A program made the translations under genes and the position numbers. A stretch of 64,000 nt of DNA from Odobenus rosmarus divergens (lineage: Eukaryota; Chordata; Mammalia; Carnivora; Odobenidae): NCBI RefSeq assembly GCF_000321225.1, contig NW_004452122.1, forward strand, positions 65,669-129,668, written 5' to 3'. Below the pieces are notes generated by a model, which worked only from the letters and a program-made list of their open reading frames with translations, made no database searches and had not been told where the DNA came from. Shown here piece after piece: positions 47,243 through 59,939 of the stretch (position 1 is the stretch's first letter; the number at the start of each line of letters is the position of its first letter).

Positions 47243-47425
47243 TTAGGTCTCCGTCGTATAGTTGCTGTAGGCCAAAGGAGGCAGGGTCTGAAAGTTGCTC
47301 CACCGCCTTGTACCAGGCTGGGACTCCACACGCCCTTGCTCTTTATATTTACCCAGAATGTTTTTGGCTTCTTCCGCATCCCGCAAAGGGCTCTCTCCAT
47401 ATTCTTCCTTCAGCCACTGCCGGTA
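47243..47425 (-). CDS. DUSP22: DUSP22 C-terminal exon (long isoform)
   Basis: After a CTCCAG acceptor the frame reads YRQWLKEEYGESPLRDAEEA, KNILGKYKEQG and a tail ending NYTTET followed by a stop (60 residues). This is the C-terminus of the long human form of about 205 residues, lying outside the catalytic domain and more variable than it. The exon contains an internal donor, ATTCTGG|GTAAAT at 47353/47352. Using it gives a 73-base exon (24 codons plus one base) that joins the alternative terminal exon at 45565. The 3' UTR continues leftwards; its end is not determined. Confidence 0.95.
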   Translation of the reverse strand, partial: YRQWLKEEYGESPLRDAEEAKNILGKYKEQGRVESQPGTRRWSNFQTLPPLAYSNYTTET

Positions 47426-47898
47426 CTGGAGAAGTTGAAAACAAAACCAAAATGTCACACACACATCTGCATCTACATAGATTTCACCTGTTACTTAATG
47501 TTACAGATTTTGCCACATATAACCAAGGAATAAATGGGCATTGGGCAATCATAGATCTGTGGTTGGCCAGCCAGTGTCCCGCAAGAGAAATAACTGTTTC
47601 TTCCAGGTTTTAGCCTGAGGACATGAAAGCAAGCCAAACTAAGAAAATGGCACTTGGCCTAAAGGGAAATAAACAGACGTTAATATGGGGTCTGAAGATG
47701 GTAAAAGATAATGTCCTACAGCTGCAGCTGGTGAACAAGGGACCAGTGATGACTTTGATTGGGATGCAAGTGGGGCATTCTTGTCCTCTGTGGGCCTTTC
47801 AAACTCCAACCTCCCTGATTCTAGGTGTGCACAGAAAGACTGAGGCATCTTCCCAGAGGCTGCTGCTCACATCACCAAAGTCCCCTGAGCATGGTTAC
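47426..47898 (-). other. DUSP22: DUSP22 intron
   Basis: Short intron between the signature-loop exon and the C-terminal exon, with GTAACC donor and CTCCAG acceptor. No repeat recognised. Confidence 0.8.
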
Positions 47899-48070
47899 CT
47901 GGTGGACTTCATGCTTCTCAAACTCCTGGAGCTGTCTCTGGAAGCCCAGGTTGGGGTTGGCACAGGACCTCCCTGCACGTACAGTGTGCAGGGCATCCTC
48001 CCAGCCAAAGTCGGTGACGGTCATGATGTATGCGATCACCAGAGTCACACTCCTGGAGACGCCGGCCAGG
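47899..48070 (-). CDS. DUSP22: DUSP22 exon with phosphatase signature loop
   Basis: This 172-base exon completes the catalytic Cys (TG|C) and continues LAGVSRSVTLVIAYIMTVTD, giving the signature HCLAGVSRS with catalytic Cys and Arg. It then reads FGWEDALHTVRAGRSCANPN and LGFQRQLQEFEKHEVHQ. It covers the core helices of the dual-specificity phosphatase fold, human residues about 88-145. The acceptor is TTGCAG and the donor CAG|GTAACC, so the exon ends in phase 0. Leu replaces the remembered human Val in NPNVGFQ. All catalytic residues are present. Confidence 0.97.
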
Positions 48071-48919
48071 CTGCAAGGGCCAAAAGAACCCACAGGGGCA
48101 AGGGTTTTCAGTCCATGAGTCTATCTCCTGATTCATCGAGAGCAGGGGATTCTGTGGATCTCATTTTAGAGTCTCCTGCCTTGGATTATGAGTGGACAGC
48201 AAGCCAGTATGAAATTACTCAGAAACATAGGAGCTTCTCTCTACTTTGTTACACTAGAATCTCAGGTATCAGTATATGTGTGAGCCTCATTTTTTTTTTT
48301 TTTTTTTTTTACAGATTTTTCTACTGGCTATGGCTTTGGACGCCAGTTTTATGATTCTCTATGCTCCTGAGCCCTTCTTCAGATAGTCCCCATTTCCTCG
48401 GACAGGAAAAATAACTAACTAAAGCACATCAAGGGAACTTGAAGGGTCTGGGATCCATGCAATAAATCTATTTACAACCCGCAGCAGTTTAGAAGGCTTC
48501 ATGGTTTTTTGTTTTGTTTTTTTAAGTCTGGTTTTCTTAGATAAATGAAGGCTAGATCTATAACTGAAAGCCCATTAAATACAGAAGCTCTTATGAAACA
48601 GTTTGTGTTCTTGAAATAACTGAGCAGAGCACAAAAAAGGGCACATTCCACGTGCTCTGGGATGTGGGGGTCAATAACGGTTAATTATATGTAGCAGGCT
48701 GAGTAAGGGGACCAATTTTAAATGCATATGCAAATTAAGGTGTCACAGAAGGCTGTGCTGCGTCAGATTTAGAGTGTTCTAGCAACGGTTTAAGATGGGG
48801 AAGTTTAGCAAATTTCTCATTTTTAGAAAGGCCTATCTTCAGATTTATATAACCGTATAGAAATACAAATTTGTATAGAAATACAAATTCCTAGAGTATC
48901 AGGGCTACACATATTCAAA

Positions 48920-48958
48920 TGATGATGATGATAATAATAATAATAATAATAATAATAA
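48920..48958 (+). repeat. (GAT)n(AAT)n microsatellite
   Basis: Four GAT units grade into about nine AAT/ATA units. Confidence 0.9.
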
Positions 48959-49009
48959 AAGACAACCATTCTCAAGTAGTGGCTCTTCCTTAGGCTTTTA
49001 TAGCAGAAA

Positions 49010-49145
49010 TACTGAGAGAGCTTTTAAAAAATACATCCTCTTTGGCTGCAAACCTGGAGATTCTAATTCACCAGAAGCCATAGAGGCCCAGGCACAGGAT
49101 TACAGAACTCCCCGTATATGGCTCCAACTGCACCCCCCAAGATTC
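49010..49145 (+). repeat. MER5-type hAT relic
   Basis: 'gagcttttaaaaaatacatcc', 'ggagattctaattcaccag' and 'gaggcccaggcacagg' fit the MER5 consensus. Confidence 0.5.
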
Positions 49146-49544
49146 TTTAAAGCAAATGTAGATGAACATTATAAAATCTACAATTTGGTACATGTCCTAC
49201 TCTTTTTAAAAGTAAAAAAAAACCGTAAATCACATAATTTCAAGAACTGCATAAAGCAACCAAACATCATTTTTTTCTAAAGCAATCAAACTACTGTCCC
49301 TGCTTTCCTGATATGGGTTACAGGCCCTTAGAACAGATTAGTTTTCATGAATGGCTCTTCTGGGTATCCTGCCCTGGATCTCCTCTGTCACCAACATTAG
49401 CAGCAACACAGCTCAGGAGACATCACTTTACATTTCCAAAGAGCTTTCACTGAAATAGCAACTTCTTTGGGGAAACTCAAAAGACTGTTAAGTTTTGGGT
49501 TTTTTTTTAATATATGTCACAACATAATATTGTCTTTTTAAAAA

Positions 49545-50030
49545 AATCTGAGTAGAGTTGACATATAATGTTACATTAATTTCAGGTGTACAACATAGTG
49601 ATACTACAAGTTTTACATTGGGCTGTGCTCACCATAAGTGTAGCTGCTGTCTGTCACCGTACAACACAATTATACCATTGACTGTATTCCCTGTGCTGTG
49701 CCTTTTATTCCCATGACTTTTTCATTCCATAACTGGAAGCCTACCTCTCCCACTACCCTTCATCCATTCTGCTCATTCTCTCACTCCCTCCCCTCTGGCA
49801 TCCATCAGTTTGTCCTCTGTACTTATAGGTCTGGTTCTGCCTTTTGGTTTTTTGTTTTTTTTCATGTGTTTTGTTTTTCAGGTTCCATATAGAAGTGAAA
49901 TCATATGGTATTTGCTTTCTCTGATGTATTTCACTTAGCATAATACCCTTTGATCTCTCCATGTTGCTGTAAATGGCAAGATCTTATCTTTTTTTTTTTT
50001 TGTGGCTGAGTAATACTCAATATGGAGTCT
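49545..50030 (-). repeat. L1 fragment (antisense)
   Basis: 'gacatataatgttacattaatttcaggtgtacaacatagtg' and then the ORF2-end complement 'tgtggctgagtaatactcaatatgg' mark an intermediate-age L1. Confidence 0.7.
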
Positions 50031-50134
50031 TATTCAATATAGAGAGGGAACATGCTCGGCTTGCACTTTAATGAACAGCAGAGTTCTGGCTCCAGAATGT
50101 TGGCTGCTGGTTCCTTTAACATATTAGTTATGTG

Positions 50135-50270
50135 ATGAGTATGAGTACCAGTGGTAATGAGTATTTCATAATGTATATAATTGTCAAATCACTATACTGT
50201 ACACCTGAAACTAATGCCAACTATATTTCACTTAAAAACAAATAAAAATTTTAAAAAATAAAATATGAGA
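50135..50270 (+). repeat. L1 3' terminus (sense)
   Basis: 'cactatactgtacacctgaaactaatgccaactatatttca' plus an A-rich tail is the sense 3' end of the same L1 class, facing the antisense fragment just to its left. Confidence 0.65.
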
Positions 50271-50986
50271 GCTAACATTCCCCGAGAGCTTACCATGTGC
50301 CAGGTACAGTGCTAAGAACTTTATGTGCATTGTCCTTGGGTTATGTGTATTATAACAGCTTTTTTTTTGCAGTGTGTACTTATGTATATGTATTCATATC
50401 CATATGAAGTATAGCTGAACGCAGGTGGAGAGCTGTATATAAACTGTTTAATTCTAAGATCCTATTCAGATCTTTTCAAAGCAAAGTACTAAGCTAAACA
50501 CACACAAAAGCCCCCATCTGCAAATGGAGAAGAAATGGTCATTCTGGTGTTACACTAATGCAATGCTAAACACCACATATGTGATCAAAACTCTCCAGAA
50601 AGAAACAGTGTTTTGAAAGGGCACTGAGGTTTCAGGGATGAGCCCACAAAATCTGTACCCTCCACAGGAGGCTATTCCAAGGCAATAATAGACATGGGCT
50701 AGAAAAGAGGCTCCTGTGGTTCCGTAGCCTTGACAGTCCCTACAGAAATCCTAACTGTGAAAATGAAAATCCTAAGTGAAAATGAAAAAAAAAAAAATCA
50801 TAGGGTTCTCTTTCATCAAAAACAAACGATGACTAACAAATGGCAGGGGTCAGATGGGGTGTGTATTCAAGATTCAGAGGGCAGACAGAACTATTAGGAG
50901 TTGAAATAATCACACACAGAAAAACCCTTGAGAGAAATCAGGCTGAGTAGAAATACTAAGCTATGATTCGGCAGAGGCATACATAC

Positions 50987-51061
50987 CAGTGTACAAGACA
51001 GCCCTCACCCCTGAGTCGGCACTCGTGAATGAATTTAATACTTTCTTTGAAATGTCTTGTC
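50987..51061 (-). CDS. DUSP22: DUSP22 exon ending in split catalytic Cys codon
   Basis: A 75-base exon with a pyrimidine-rich acceptor ending CACAG and a GTATGT donor. It reads (L)TRHFKESIKFIHECRLRG and then EGCLVH plus TG, the first two bases of the catalytic cysteine codon. It corresponds to human residues about 63-88. The only clear difference I notice from the remembered human sequence is Gly for Ser in the GESC motif. The helix and strand lead directly into the HCxxGxSR phosphate-binding loop, whose remainder is in the next exon. Confidence 0.95.
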
Positions 51062-51612
51062 CTGTGGGGGGAGAAAAAAGAGAGAAGTGATATCTCTCTA
51101 CTTTACTCAACACATGATGAAAAGAAAAATCCGCTTGAGGTTTCTTGAAAAGGTCTCAGAGTCCCACAGCTTCAAAACCCTGGTCACACTGTCTGAGGCT
51201 GGAGCTGGCTCAGCTTTAGAATCTGTCATACACAATGCTGAGGCCTGGGGAGGGCTGCCCATCTTCTGGGATTTTCAGAATTTCTCTGCAAGGAATCCCT
51301 GAAACACAGCATTGCCATTGACGGGTATGTGTGTGGGGGGGGTGGTTTTTGCCTAGCCCAGGGGTCGTGTGGGGCCCCTGAATATTCAGGAGCATACTAG
51401 TGACCCCACACTGACAATCCACACACCATCTGTGCACATTCAGAGCCATTCAGGTGAAGAAGGTGCCCATATCATGCAGGCTCCCTAGTGCTAAGAGGTA
51501 GTTTACTTTTGATGATCTGAAAAACCTAATAATACTTTCCCATATTGGTCTCCCTTGACTTTGGTACATCCTGTCGGCATGTCATCAAGAGGGCTGTGGG
51601 GAAAGGGAAAAT

Positions 51613-51800
51613 ACAGCTTCAATCCCTGCTCAGCCACTTACTGGCTGTGTGACTTTGGGAGAGCCACTTAGTTTCCCTTAACTTCATTTATAAAGTGGAA
51701 ATAATGTCTTATGGGGTGGAATGAGGTGATATATACCAATATGCTTTGCAAACTCTAAAATCCTTTATGACAATGAAACCATGATCCTTACTTCTTCTGA
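51613..51800 (+). repeat. MIR SINE (sense)
   Basis: 'cttcaatccctgctcagccacttactggctgtgtgactttgggagagccacttagtttccctt' is a good match to the MIR core. Confidence 0.8.
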
Positions 51801-53198
51801 CCATTAGCCTTTTTAACACCCTTTCTCCTGCACGTATGTACCAGCATCATTTAGAGCATGTTCTGGACTGGCTGGTGGGTTAACTATAAATACTCCAAGA
51901 CGACCTACAGAGTACATGCTTTTTGAGGTCTTTTACCTTTGATTGACTTACAGAGCAGCAAAACATCTAAAGTTGCCCATGGAATCAATTCATCCTCTTT
52001 AAAACACCAACTGAGTACTATTTACTGGAACTCTGCAAAGCTGCAGGAGATTCAAGGAAGAATGAGATGTAGTTTCCAACCACACAAGCTAGGTCTATCG
52101 TTTCATGAAGGATGACAGGATAAATGAATGTAATGATGAGAAATTCAGGTATGGCATAACAAACTCAGCCAGGTATTAAATACAGAAGAAACTCAGCAAC
52201 CTAAGTATAGGTGCCCAGCTAGATTAAGATGGAGAGACAATACAGAAACTACATGTGCATGCATACACGTACATATTCCATGACCAACCATAAGGCGTGA
52301 TGAAAAGTCCTAGGGATTGAACCCAAGGACTCCAGACTCCTACGTAAAATCTGTAACTACCAGAACATTGCAAGAAATGCTTTTGCTAACTTTCCCAGAC
52401 ACAAATGCTCCCAGACATAAACTTATAAAATGACTCTGGGCATTGAAACTATACTCACAAACACTGGCTTTGTATAAAGCAGGCAAGATAAGATTCCCGC
52501 TATAATTCCTGAAATCTGAAGTATCAGTACTGGAAAGAAATCTCAGAAAGGATTGTAAGGCAGAAGCCCATGGAAGCCAGGCAGTGAAGCCGAGTGCACA
52601 GAGGGGTGAAGGGTTGGGGAGGGGGCACTGTGATGTGACTGGCAGAAGCCTGGCCCACCGGAGGCAGGAGAGAAGGTTCGGTGCTGTTGGAGCTTCCTCT
52701 GTCTCAAGCAAAAACAGTCTGCAGTGAAGTCTTCTGATTTTGAAGTATTGAAACTGTGGCAGGCATCTTGAGTTGTGCTGATTTTGTTGGGGCAGCAAAG
52801 TTTGTCAGAATTGCCCCCCTTCCCTCTGATTCCAGCCATGGAGAAGTAAAGAAAAGGTTGTGAGGTGGGGACTTCTGGAAAAGTTTTCCCTTCCTAATGA
52901 AAGGAAAGTCATCTATCTCTGCACCAGGTTTCCTGCTAGCATCACACTTATAGCCGCATCAGGGGCCCTGTAACCACAGGTGATAAAGCCCCTCGGTGGA
53001 GAGGCAGCAGGATGCAAAGGGAGACCTCAGGGGACTGATGCCCAGGCCTGGGAGCACCCACCACCAGGTTTCTTAGTCAAGGCTTTAAGTAAATTTCTCT
53101 GTAACTTAAAACATTATCAATCAGATACTCTGCTACTTTAGTCAAATATAATCCACCTGATAACAGCAACCAATTCAACAGTTTTAAAAACACTGAGC

Positions 53199-53361
53199 TA
53201 AGTGGCACCTGAGTGGCCCAGTTGGTTAAGCCTCCGACTCTTGATCTCAGCTCAGGTCTTGATCTCAGGGTCATGAGTTTAATCCCCACATTGGGCTCTA
53301 CACCCCAGTGTGGAGCCTACTAAAAAAAATAATAATAATAAAATAAAAAACAAAAGAAAGC
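53199..53361 (+). repeat. Can-SINE, short variant subfamily
   Basis: The head GTGGCACCTGAGTGGCCCAG is followed by 'catgagtttaatccccacattgggctctacacccc' and an (AAT)n tail, a shorter body than the other copies. AAAAACACTGAGC (53186-53198) against AAAAACATTGGGC (53362-53374) is an imperfect target duplication. Confidence 0.88.
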
Positions 53362-56300
53362 AAAAACATTGGGCCAACTCATCTGGCCTAGGAGTGGTTA
53401 CAGGCTGCCTGTCTGCATCTGCTCCGTGGGGCAGCCTGTCCTCCTGTGTTGGCCGCTGCACATGGCAGACATGCCAGAGGGTAGGGTGGGTCTGACTATA
53501 GATCCCAAGACCAGGACAGGCTGCCCAGAACTCAGAGCTCATCCCTGACTGCAGTCTAGCAGTGGCTAGAGGGTACACATGTTTGTCCACTAGGTCAGCC
53601 ACGCTGGGGCATCCAAAGGTTCGGAGAGTCCTCTCCACGCCTGCAGCCCATGCTCATGCCTGTCCTTTATGGGTCTCTTTCTAGTCGAGCACAGCTGCAT
53701 CTGTGACAAGACAGGCAGGGAAGAGCACAGCAACCAGAAAAGGAAAAACAAATCTAAAAATGAATGACAATTGCCTGAGTAGTGAACAAACCACAGACTG
53801 CTCCAGAACACACTGCAAAGGCCCAAGTGACATGAGAGTTAACAGTGCCCCTCTGAGTGGGCAGGACTTAATGTTTTAGGGGAACATGGTCAGTGCTGTG
53901 GAGCTCACCAGGATTTTGCAAAATGACAACAAATGAATGCCTTTGCTGAAACGGGCAAGTGGGAACAACTCCTTTGATCTGGCTTTTATACCTACATGCA
54001 CCAAACCACATGCACAATGAAACCTGGGGCTCAAACACTGTCCGGTGTGTCTGGGTTCAAAAGTCAGTCCTGCCTGTCCTCAGAATAAGAGAGTGGGGTG
54101 GGAGTGGGGTCGGCAGGGGAACACGCGGACCTGCCAGAGCCCAGAGGGAGTGTATGAAAGAGCTAAGGGGCCAAGGAAGTCATGAGGAGGTGCCCCCACT
54201 TTGCTCCCAGCCAGCCCTTTCCTCTTTCAGCTCTAACTGTGCCAACCTTAAGTCTAGGACAAACCCACAGATGGCTCCTGTCCACCACCATGTTGGGGCA
54301 AGGAGTGTGGAACCCCAGGGCAGGCATCTGTGTGGGGACAGCTCACAGCCCAGCCCAGGAGTGTAAATGATGCCACTGAAGGGATGGCTCAAAGCCCCAC
54401 CACAAAACCTGACTCATAAACACAGTTGGGCACGAGGCCACACCAAGTAGACATTCCTAGAAATGCTTTTTCCAAGTAAAGCCAGGAGGCAGGCGCATTT
54501 ACTACTGCTTTGGTGTGTTGCAGGGAGTGTGGGTTATTTCCAGGGAAGCTGATGACATAAACTCTAGCGCTGGTCATTAAACTCCCTCCTCCACAGCAGG
54601 AAATACCCGAGACTCTGGCTCCTGTTGCCCAATTCTCTGATGTGAAGCAGAAGCAAGCATCTAAGCACCATCCCACCACAGGCTGTTTCAATGAACACAG
54701 GTTCCCTATTCTTGCTCTTCATTTTGTACCTTCACTTCCATACAAAGACATGTGAGTAAGTTCTGTTGGAGGAAAGCCAGAGGGGCTCATCCACCTACGT
54801 GCATCACAAACTTACCTCATAGTGCTTGCTGCTGCCAGCAATCTGAAGAAAACACCTTGGGGAGGGCAGAGGGGTGCTTCAGAGGAGACCCATCAAACAG
54901 CCCTGCAGCTGCCACTGTCCCCCTTCCTCAGTATGAGCTGGCCATCCTCCTTGAAGAGCCTCCTCCCCTCTCTGGCCGGAAGCCAAGAGACAGGACCAGC
55001 AAAGTTTCCCTGACCTTCGGAGAGTGCACAGAAAGGATGGTGGATGGGATCTAGCAAAACTACACCACATGATGCTCATTTTTTGAGGCCGAACAACTAG
55101 TTCTTATTCCAAGACTGCAAGATTTGGAAGCTGTGATCCCCACCACGGGATCAGAGGCAACCCTCTCCTGCTGAGGACTCTGCTTATCTGAGCAGTAGCC
55201 CAAGGGATCTGGCCACTTACCTTAAGTGGTGGCTGGGCATACTCCAAAGTCAGCAGTATCAGACCAGGCTGTACTGACAGGAGACCCAGGATGCTTCTCC
55301 TTCCCATATACATATACATGTCTGTACATATGTGTATATGTGTGCACCTGTGTGCATGCATGTTGTATATGAAAGCAAAGGAGGAAAAAAAAACAGGAAA
55401 GGCAAGCACTCTTAGATATTCCTCCTAAAAAAGGAATGCTTAAAGAAAAAAAAAAAGCAAAAAGGCAAAAAGCAAGCGGGTGGAACGTCCTATCTGGGCT
55501 CTGGAAGGTGGGCTCAGATCAGAAAGCTGTTTCTCCTGGGGCAGAATCGGCAGGGGCTCCCAGGCTGTGTGTTGGCCCCCTCAGCTGGAGCACTGTGAAG
55601 CTCTCGCCTCAGCCAGAAGCAAGCAGGAAGGAACATTCTCCGGCAGGACAGACACTGGCAGAGCTGGTCTATCAGTACCGGGCACTGAACACATACAGCT
55701 ACTCATACTTATATCAAGGATTTCCCACATTTTGTATTTCCTGCACTTAAACATTTTTTTTAATGGGGAGAATTAAAACACACACGTGGTGTGTATTGTG
55801 CTTTTCATTTTGCCACATAAGGTCATTTTAAAAACAAAACCTTTTTTACCACCTACTATAACATCATTTCACAAAGAATAGTTGAGAGGAGGACACAGTT
55901 TAAGACTAAAAGATAGTTAAGTTCAGTAAGTGAAGTCTTATGAAAAACCCAATATTCCTTTTCTGACTATTTCTCATTTCTACGGCCTGCAGAGTCGTCA
56001 GGAGTCATGTGAGAGCATGTGTGCATGTGCACCTGAGTGCTCAAGTAAGTATGCATCTGTCTGGAAATAGGACCACAGCACTCCAAGGGCCCACATCATT
56101 TTGATCTTGCAAAACTGCTTTTTAATAATTAAAGAAAATTGTTAAGTGAGAGAAAGAGGAGAGCTGGATGTACAGAAGACATCAGCTAAACTAAAGAAAA
56201 CATACACAAACAGATACGGAGGTAGAATAAGGCAAGGAAATTTTACTGATACTTTAAATATAAGCTCACAGTATTGCTAATACCTCTTCTCCCCACAAAA

Positions 56301-56559
56301 ACCTCAAGAAATTGAGAGACCGGCTCGATACTCAAACCACTGAATGTCACAAAGGCTCTATTGTAATGATGCAATGCTACCAACTCCACAGCACAGATCA
56401 AACTCTCCTGGACTTGACAGAAGAAGATAAAAAAAAAAAAAAAAGTAATTATTCCCTTAACAATGTCTAAATACAAAATACCAATTTAACAAATAGTAAA
56501 ATAAGAATGAATAAATGAGCTACTATACATCCAGTAATTCACTCTCAAAATACATTAAT

Positions 56560-56780
56560 ACTCCTTACTTGGATAGACAGCAAATATAATCTTATTTTTT
56601 GGAAATGCTTAGAGTTCATAAAAAACACTTTCACTTATCTAACCCAATACTACAAAAATTGTGTGAGATAGGTATTTTACAGATGAGAGAAATGAGGTTA
56701 AAATGACTTGCGTATGAAAGTACAGAAAGAAAGCAAAAGCAAGTATTTCCAAAAGCCTGAATTCACTAGCTCGCTCTATA
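56560..56780 (-). repeat. MIR (antisense)
   Basis: 'ggtattttacagatgagagaaatgaggttaaaatgacttgcg' is the antisense MIR core. The left part resembles the copy at 58390. Confidence 0.6.
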
Positions 56781-58389
56781 TCGGCCAAAGAACATGGAGC
56801 ATGTGCATTTGATATAAACTCTAGGATGCCTCTAATTGTGACAATTCATGCAAAACACAACAGCCTGGGTCTGTGGGGTTATTATGACTACAAGAACTTG
56901 AACTTTCACATTTCCTGACTTTGAAAGGCAAGGTGGTTGGGGAACCGAAGTAAAATTTTAATGTGCTAATGTTATCTCAACCAGGTTTCTGCATTTTAAG
57001 TTCCTGGAAGATCAGAGGGGGAGTTTGTGAGGATTAAAGCCAAGAGAGAAAATTGACCTTTCTGGGCAGTTTACAGCCACTGAATGCCAAGTGAAAGCAG
57101 TTAGTTTCAAAAGGTCACAAACCTCTTACTAAGCATAATTGGCAAGAATTCCTGTTGGTATGAGGATTTGTGGGGAGAGATTTAGGATATAAAACTTAAA
57201 TTATATCCAAAGTCGGAAATAATTTTAAAAGTCTGTGAGTTTACAACGGGGATATAGTTTTCTAGAATTTATTTTGTCATTAAATATAAGATTTCTCAGG
57301 CATCAGTAATTAAAAGTGGCTAGACTAAAGAACTACTAGTTCTACTTGTCTGAGGTACCCAGGGCATATTTTCCAGTGACAGACATGATTTCTCTTGCTT
57401 TTGTTAACCAGAGCATTAAGAGTATTTGTCTCCTGACCATCTACATTGGTTGATGGTATAAAAAGTGAAGGTTCACTGTCAACCTATATGTTCCTAATAT
57501 TTGCTGAGTAATAACCACAGGCTACCTGAAGTGAGATGGATCATATAAACAGAATCAAGTGTTCCACTTGCCAGTGGTTAATAGTCTAATTATATCATGA
57601 AAGCATGCTCACTGTTCAAAGGCATGTTATGCTTCCAATAAAACATTCGTAACAGGTAAAGAGAAACTCAAGCTATTTCATAGGCTGTCTCTTAACATAC
57701 AAAGTATACTCATATTCCAAACTTAACTCCACAATTTCCATGTAACTTCAGTAGAGCAAGAAATATTTACAAAATCATGGACATTGATGTGCCCAAATCC
57801 TTACTTATGCGTAAGACTTGCTATTACTAATGGATTAAAACTAAAAGTTTCCCCAAAGAATCACATGAGTGCCTATGAACTTAACTCCCAAGGGGAGTTA
57901 CGGTCTTGACTTTATTTTCCAACTGAAACAGAGGTTGTATTGCTGTAGGACTTCACTCAAAATAGCAGCAGTGGTGCATCCTCCTCAGGTTCTGTCATTA
58001 GCCTCACACTTGGGTGCTGTAATAACCACCTATTGGAATCCTATCCTACACTTTTACCAAGATGTGAGGAAAGGTCTAAAAAGGCAAATCACACATCTTA
58101 ACAAGACCTCTGCACATATTTGGGATGGGAGAGAACAAATTCAAATCTTACGGGCTAGTCCTCTGGACCCAAGGTGCCTGTGTTTGGGCTGGTTTTGCCA
58201 GAAGATCTGAACTGACCCATGAGACACTGCAACTCAGAGAAACATTTTCTGTCACTCTGGCCTTTCCATGTAAGGAAATCTTCCAAATCTTCCACTGAAG
58301 TGGCCTCCTGAGCACCGAAACTTATTTCAACTACCTTCTTTTGTAACTCTCAAGATAAATTAACACACCTTGAAGAGAGTAAAAGTATA

Positions 58390-58560
58390 CTCTTATTTTC
58401 AAAAGTGCTTAGAGTTCATAGAGAACACTTTCATATATATGATCTTATCTTCAAAAATCCTGAAGACAGGCATTTTTCAAATGAGGGAACTGAAGCTCAG
58501 ATGGGTTTAAATGACTTGTCCAAGGTAGATGCAACTAGTTTTAAAGTTAAGATACCTAAC
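58390..58560 (-). repeat. MIR (antisense)
   Basis: 'tttttcaaatgagggaactgaagctcagatgggtttaaatgacttgtccaagg' is the antisense MIR core. Confidence 0.65.
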
Positions 58561-59939
58561 ATTAAGGTCTACTGATTATTTGTTTATGTAGTACAGGGCT
58601 GCTCAATGCTCAATCTTCATTTGGTAAGCCAGTCATGGTCCTGGACATCAAACACAGTGCTTGGCTCCTAGCAAAGCTGAAAAGTCCTGGGGGCAATCAA
58701 GTGCCTTCTCTGACAACAAATGCCCAGAATGTGTGACAATCGGATTCCTCTGAAGAGTCACTGCCAATCAGGTATTGACAAGTTCAACAGTATGTTAGAA
58801 TCTCAGTTTGAGATAAGAGCAAAGCAACCGTTCTAAAAATAGCCACCAAAACATGGGCAGAAGATTGCTGTGGTCTCCAGAGAAAGGCAGTGGCTCACTT
58901 CCTTCCGTATACACCATGCCCTTCCAACCACTTCTGTTTCTTGACACGACTAGTAACCAAGGAAGTTCTCTGCTGCTTCTTCTCCTCCTGGACCCAGGCT
59001 ACTACTGTTTTCCTAGTGATCCTAGTAAAATCTTTCCTCCACCATCCTCAATCTTAAAGATTGACTTTTTCTGTGAAATACAGAGAGTTAGTGTGAAAAC
59101 AGGCCTTGCATAGCACGTATCTGTCCCTGCTTCCAATCTACCCTTCCTGGTCTAACTCTATACCACCTGTCCCCTGTCCTACACTCCCCCACACAATCTT
59201 CCCCACATCAACCCATCTGACTCTAGACCCATTTTTTTTCAAACAGGTAGATCTCTCAAAATTATTGCATAATCTGTGATTTCACTGCTCTCCAGCAATG
59301 AAAAATCAAGATAGGCTGATGTTCCAGTATTCCATGGGACTAGGATAGTAAACTTAAGATTATGTGGTATGTAATTCCAATATGTAGGATTTGTAGGCAA
59401 TAGAGCTTAAGAATCATGAAGGATGAATCCTAATAGGTCTACAGACTCCGGAATTTACAAACACCACCATAGCTTACAACTTTCCTAATAAAATGCAGTA
59501 ACGTGTAATTCTAGCAGGGTTGTTATGTCTGACATGCACTGTAAGCACTAGGCCAGCCTGAGAAGCAGAGGCTGGTGTCTACTGGATGCACTGAATGGCT
59601 CAGTACTTTATTTCTGCTCCAGCCTCTCAGCCTGCAAGGTTCAAATCCACGCTTCAGTAAAACTTTACTCCATTTTGTGGTCTTTCTAGGTCACTGCTGG
59701 ACACCAAACAGTGTGAATGTTAAAGCTGCAACTGCTGTGGGTCTCCAAAGCCCCGTCCCCCATTCTGCCGAAGCCTAACCCCTAACCTAACTCCATACAA
59801 TTGCTGTGTTCTGGAAATGCTAACAATTATGAATTTCTCTTTATAAGGATATCAATGATGTATTCAGCTGTGAGGAAATAGAGGCCTGAACTTTCCTAAG
59901 CCAGAAAGACCTATTCATTCAACTCAAAACAGGTTTTAG

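Larger units (their letters stand above)
48071..50986 (-). other. DUSP22: DUSP22 intron, repeat-bearing
   Basis: It holds a T21 tract (48290-48310), a GAT/AAT microsatellite (48920-48958), a MER5-like fragment (49010-49145), an antisense L1 (49545-50030), a sense L1 terminus (50135-50270) and an antisense MIR-like piece (50275-50340). Confidence 0.7.

Noticed and set aside
48290..48314. T21 followed by ACAG, resembling a plus-strand splice acceptor
   Set aside because: The gene is on the other strand, and no plus-strand exon follows; a simple poly-T tract.
46973..48354. Plus-strand open frames of 186 and 243 residues
   Set aside because: They lie antisense to DUSP22 exons and run through a T21 tract and a CA-rich tract; shadows of the real minus-strand exons.
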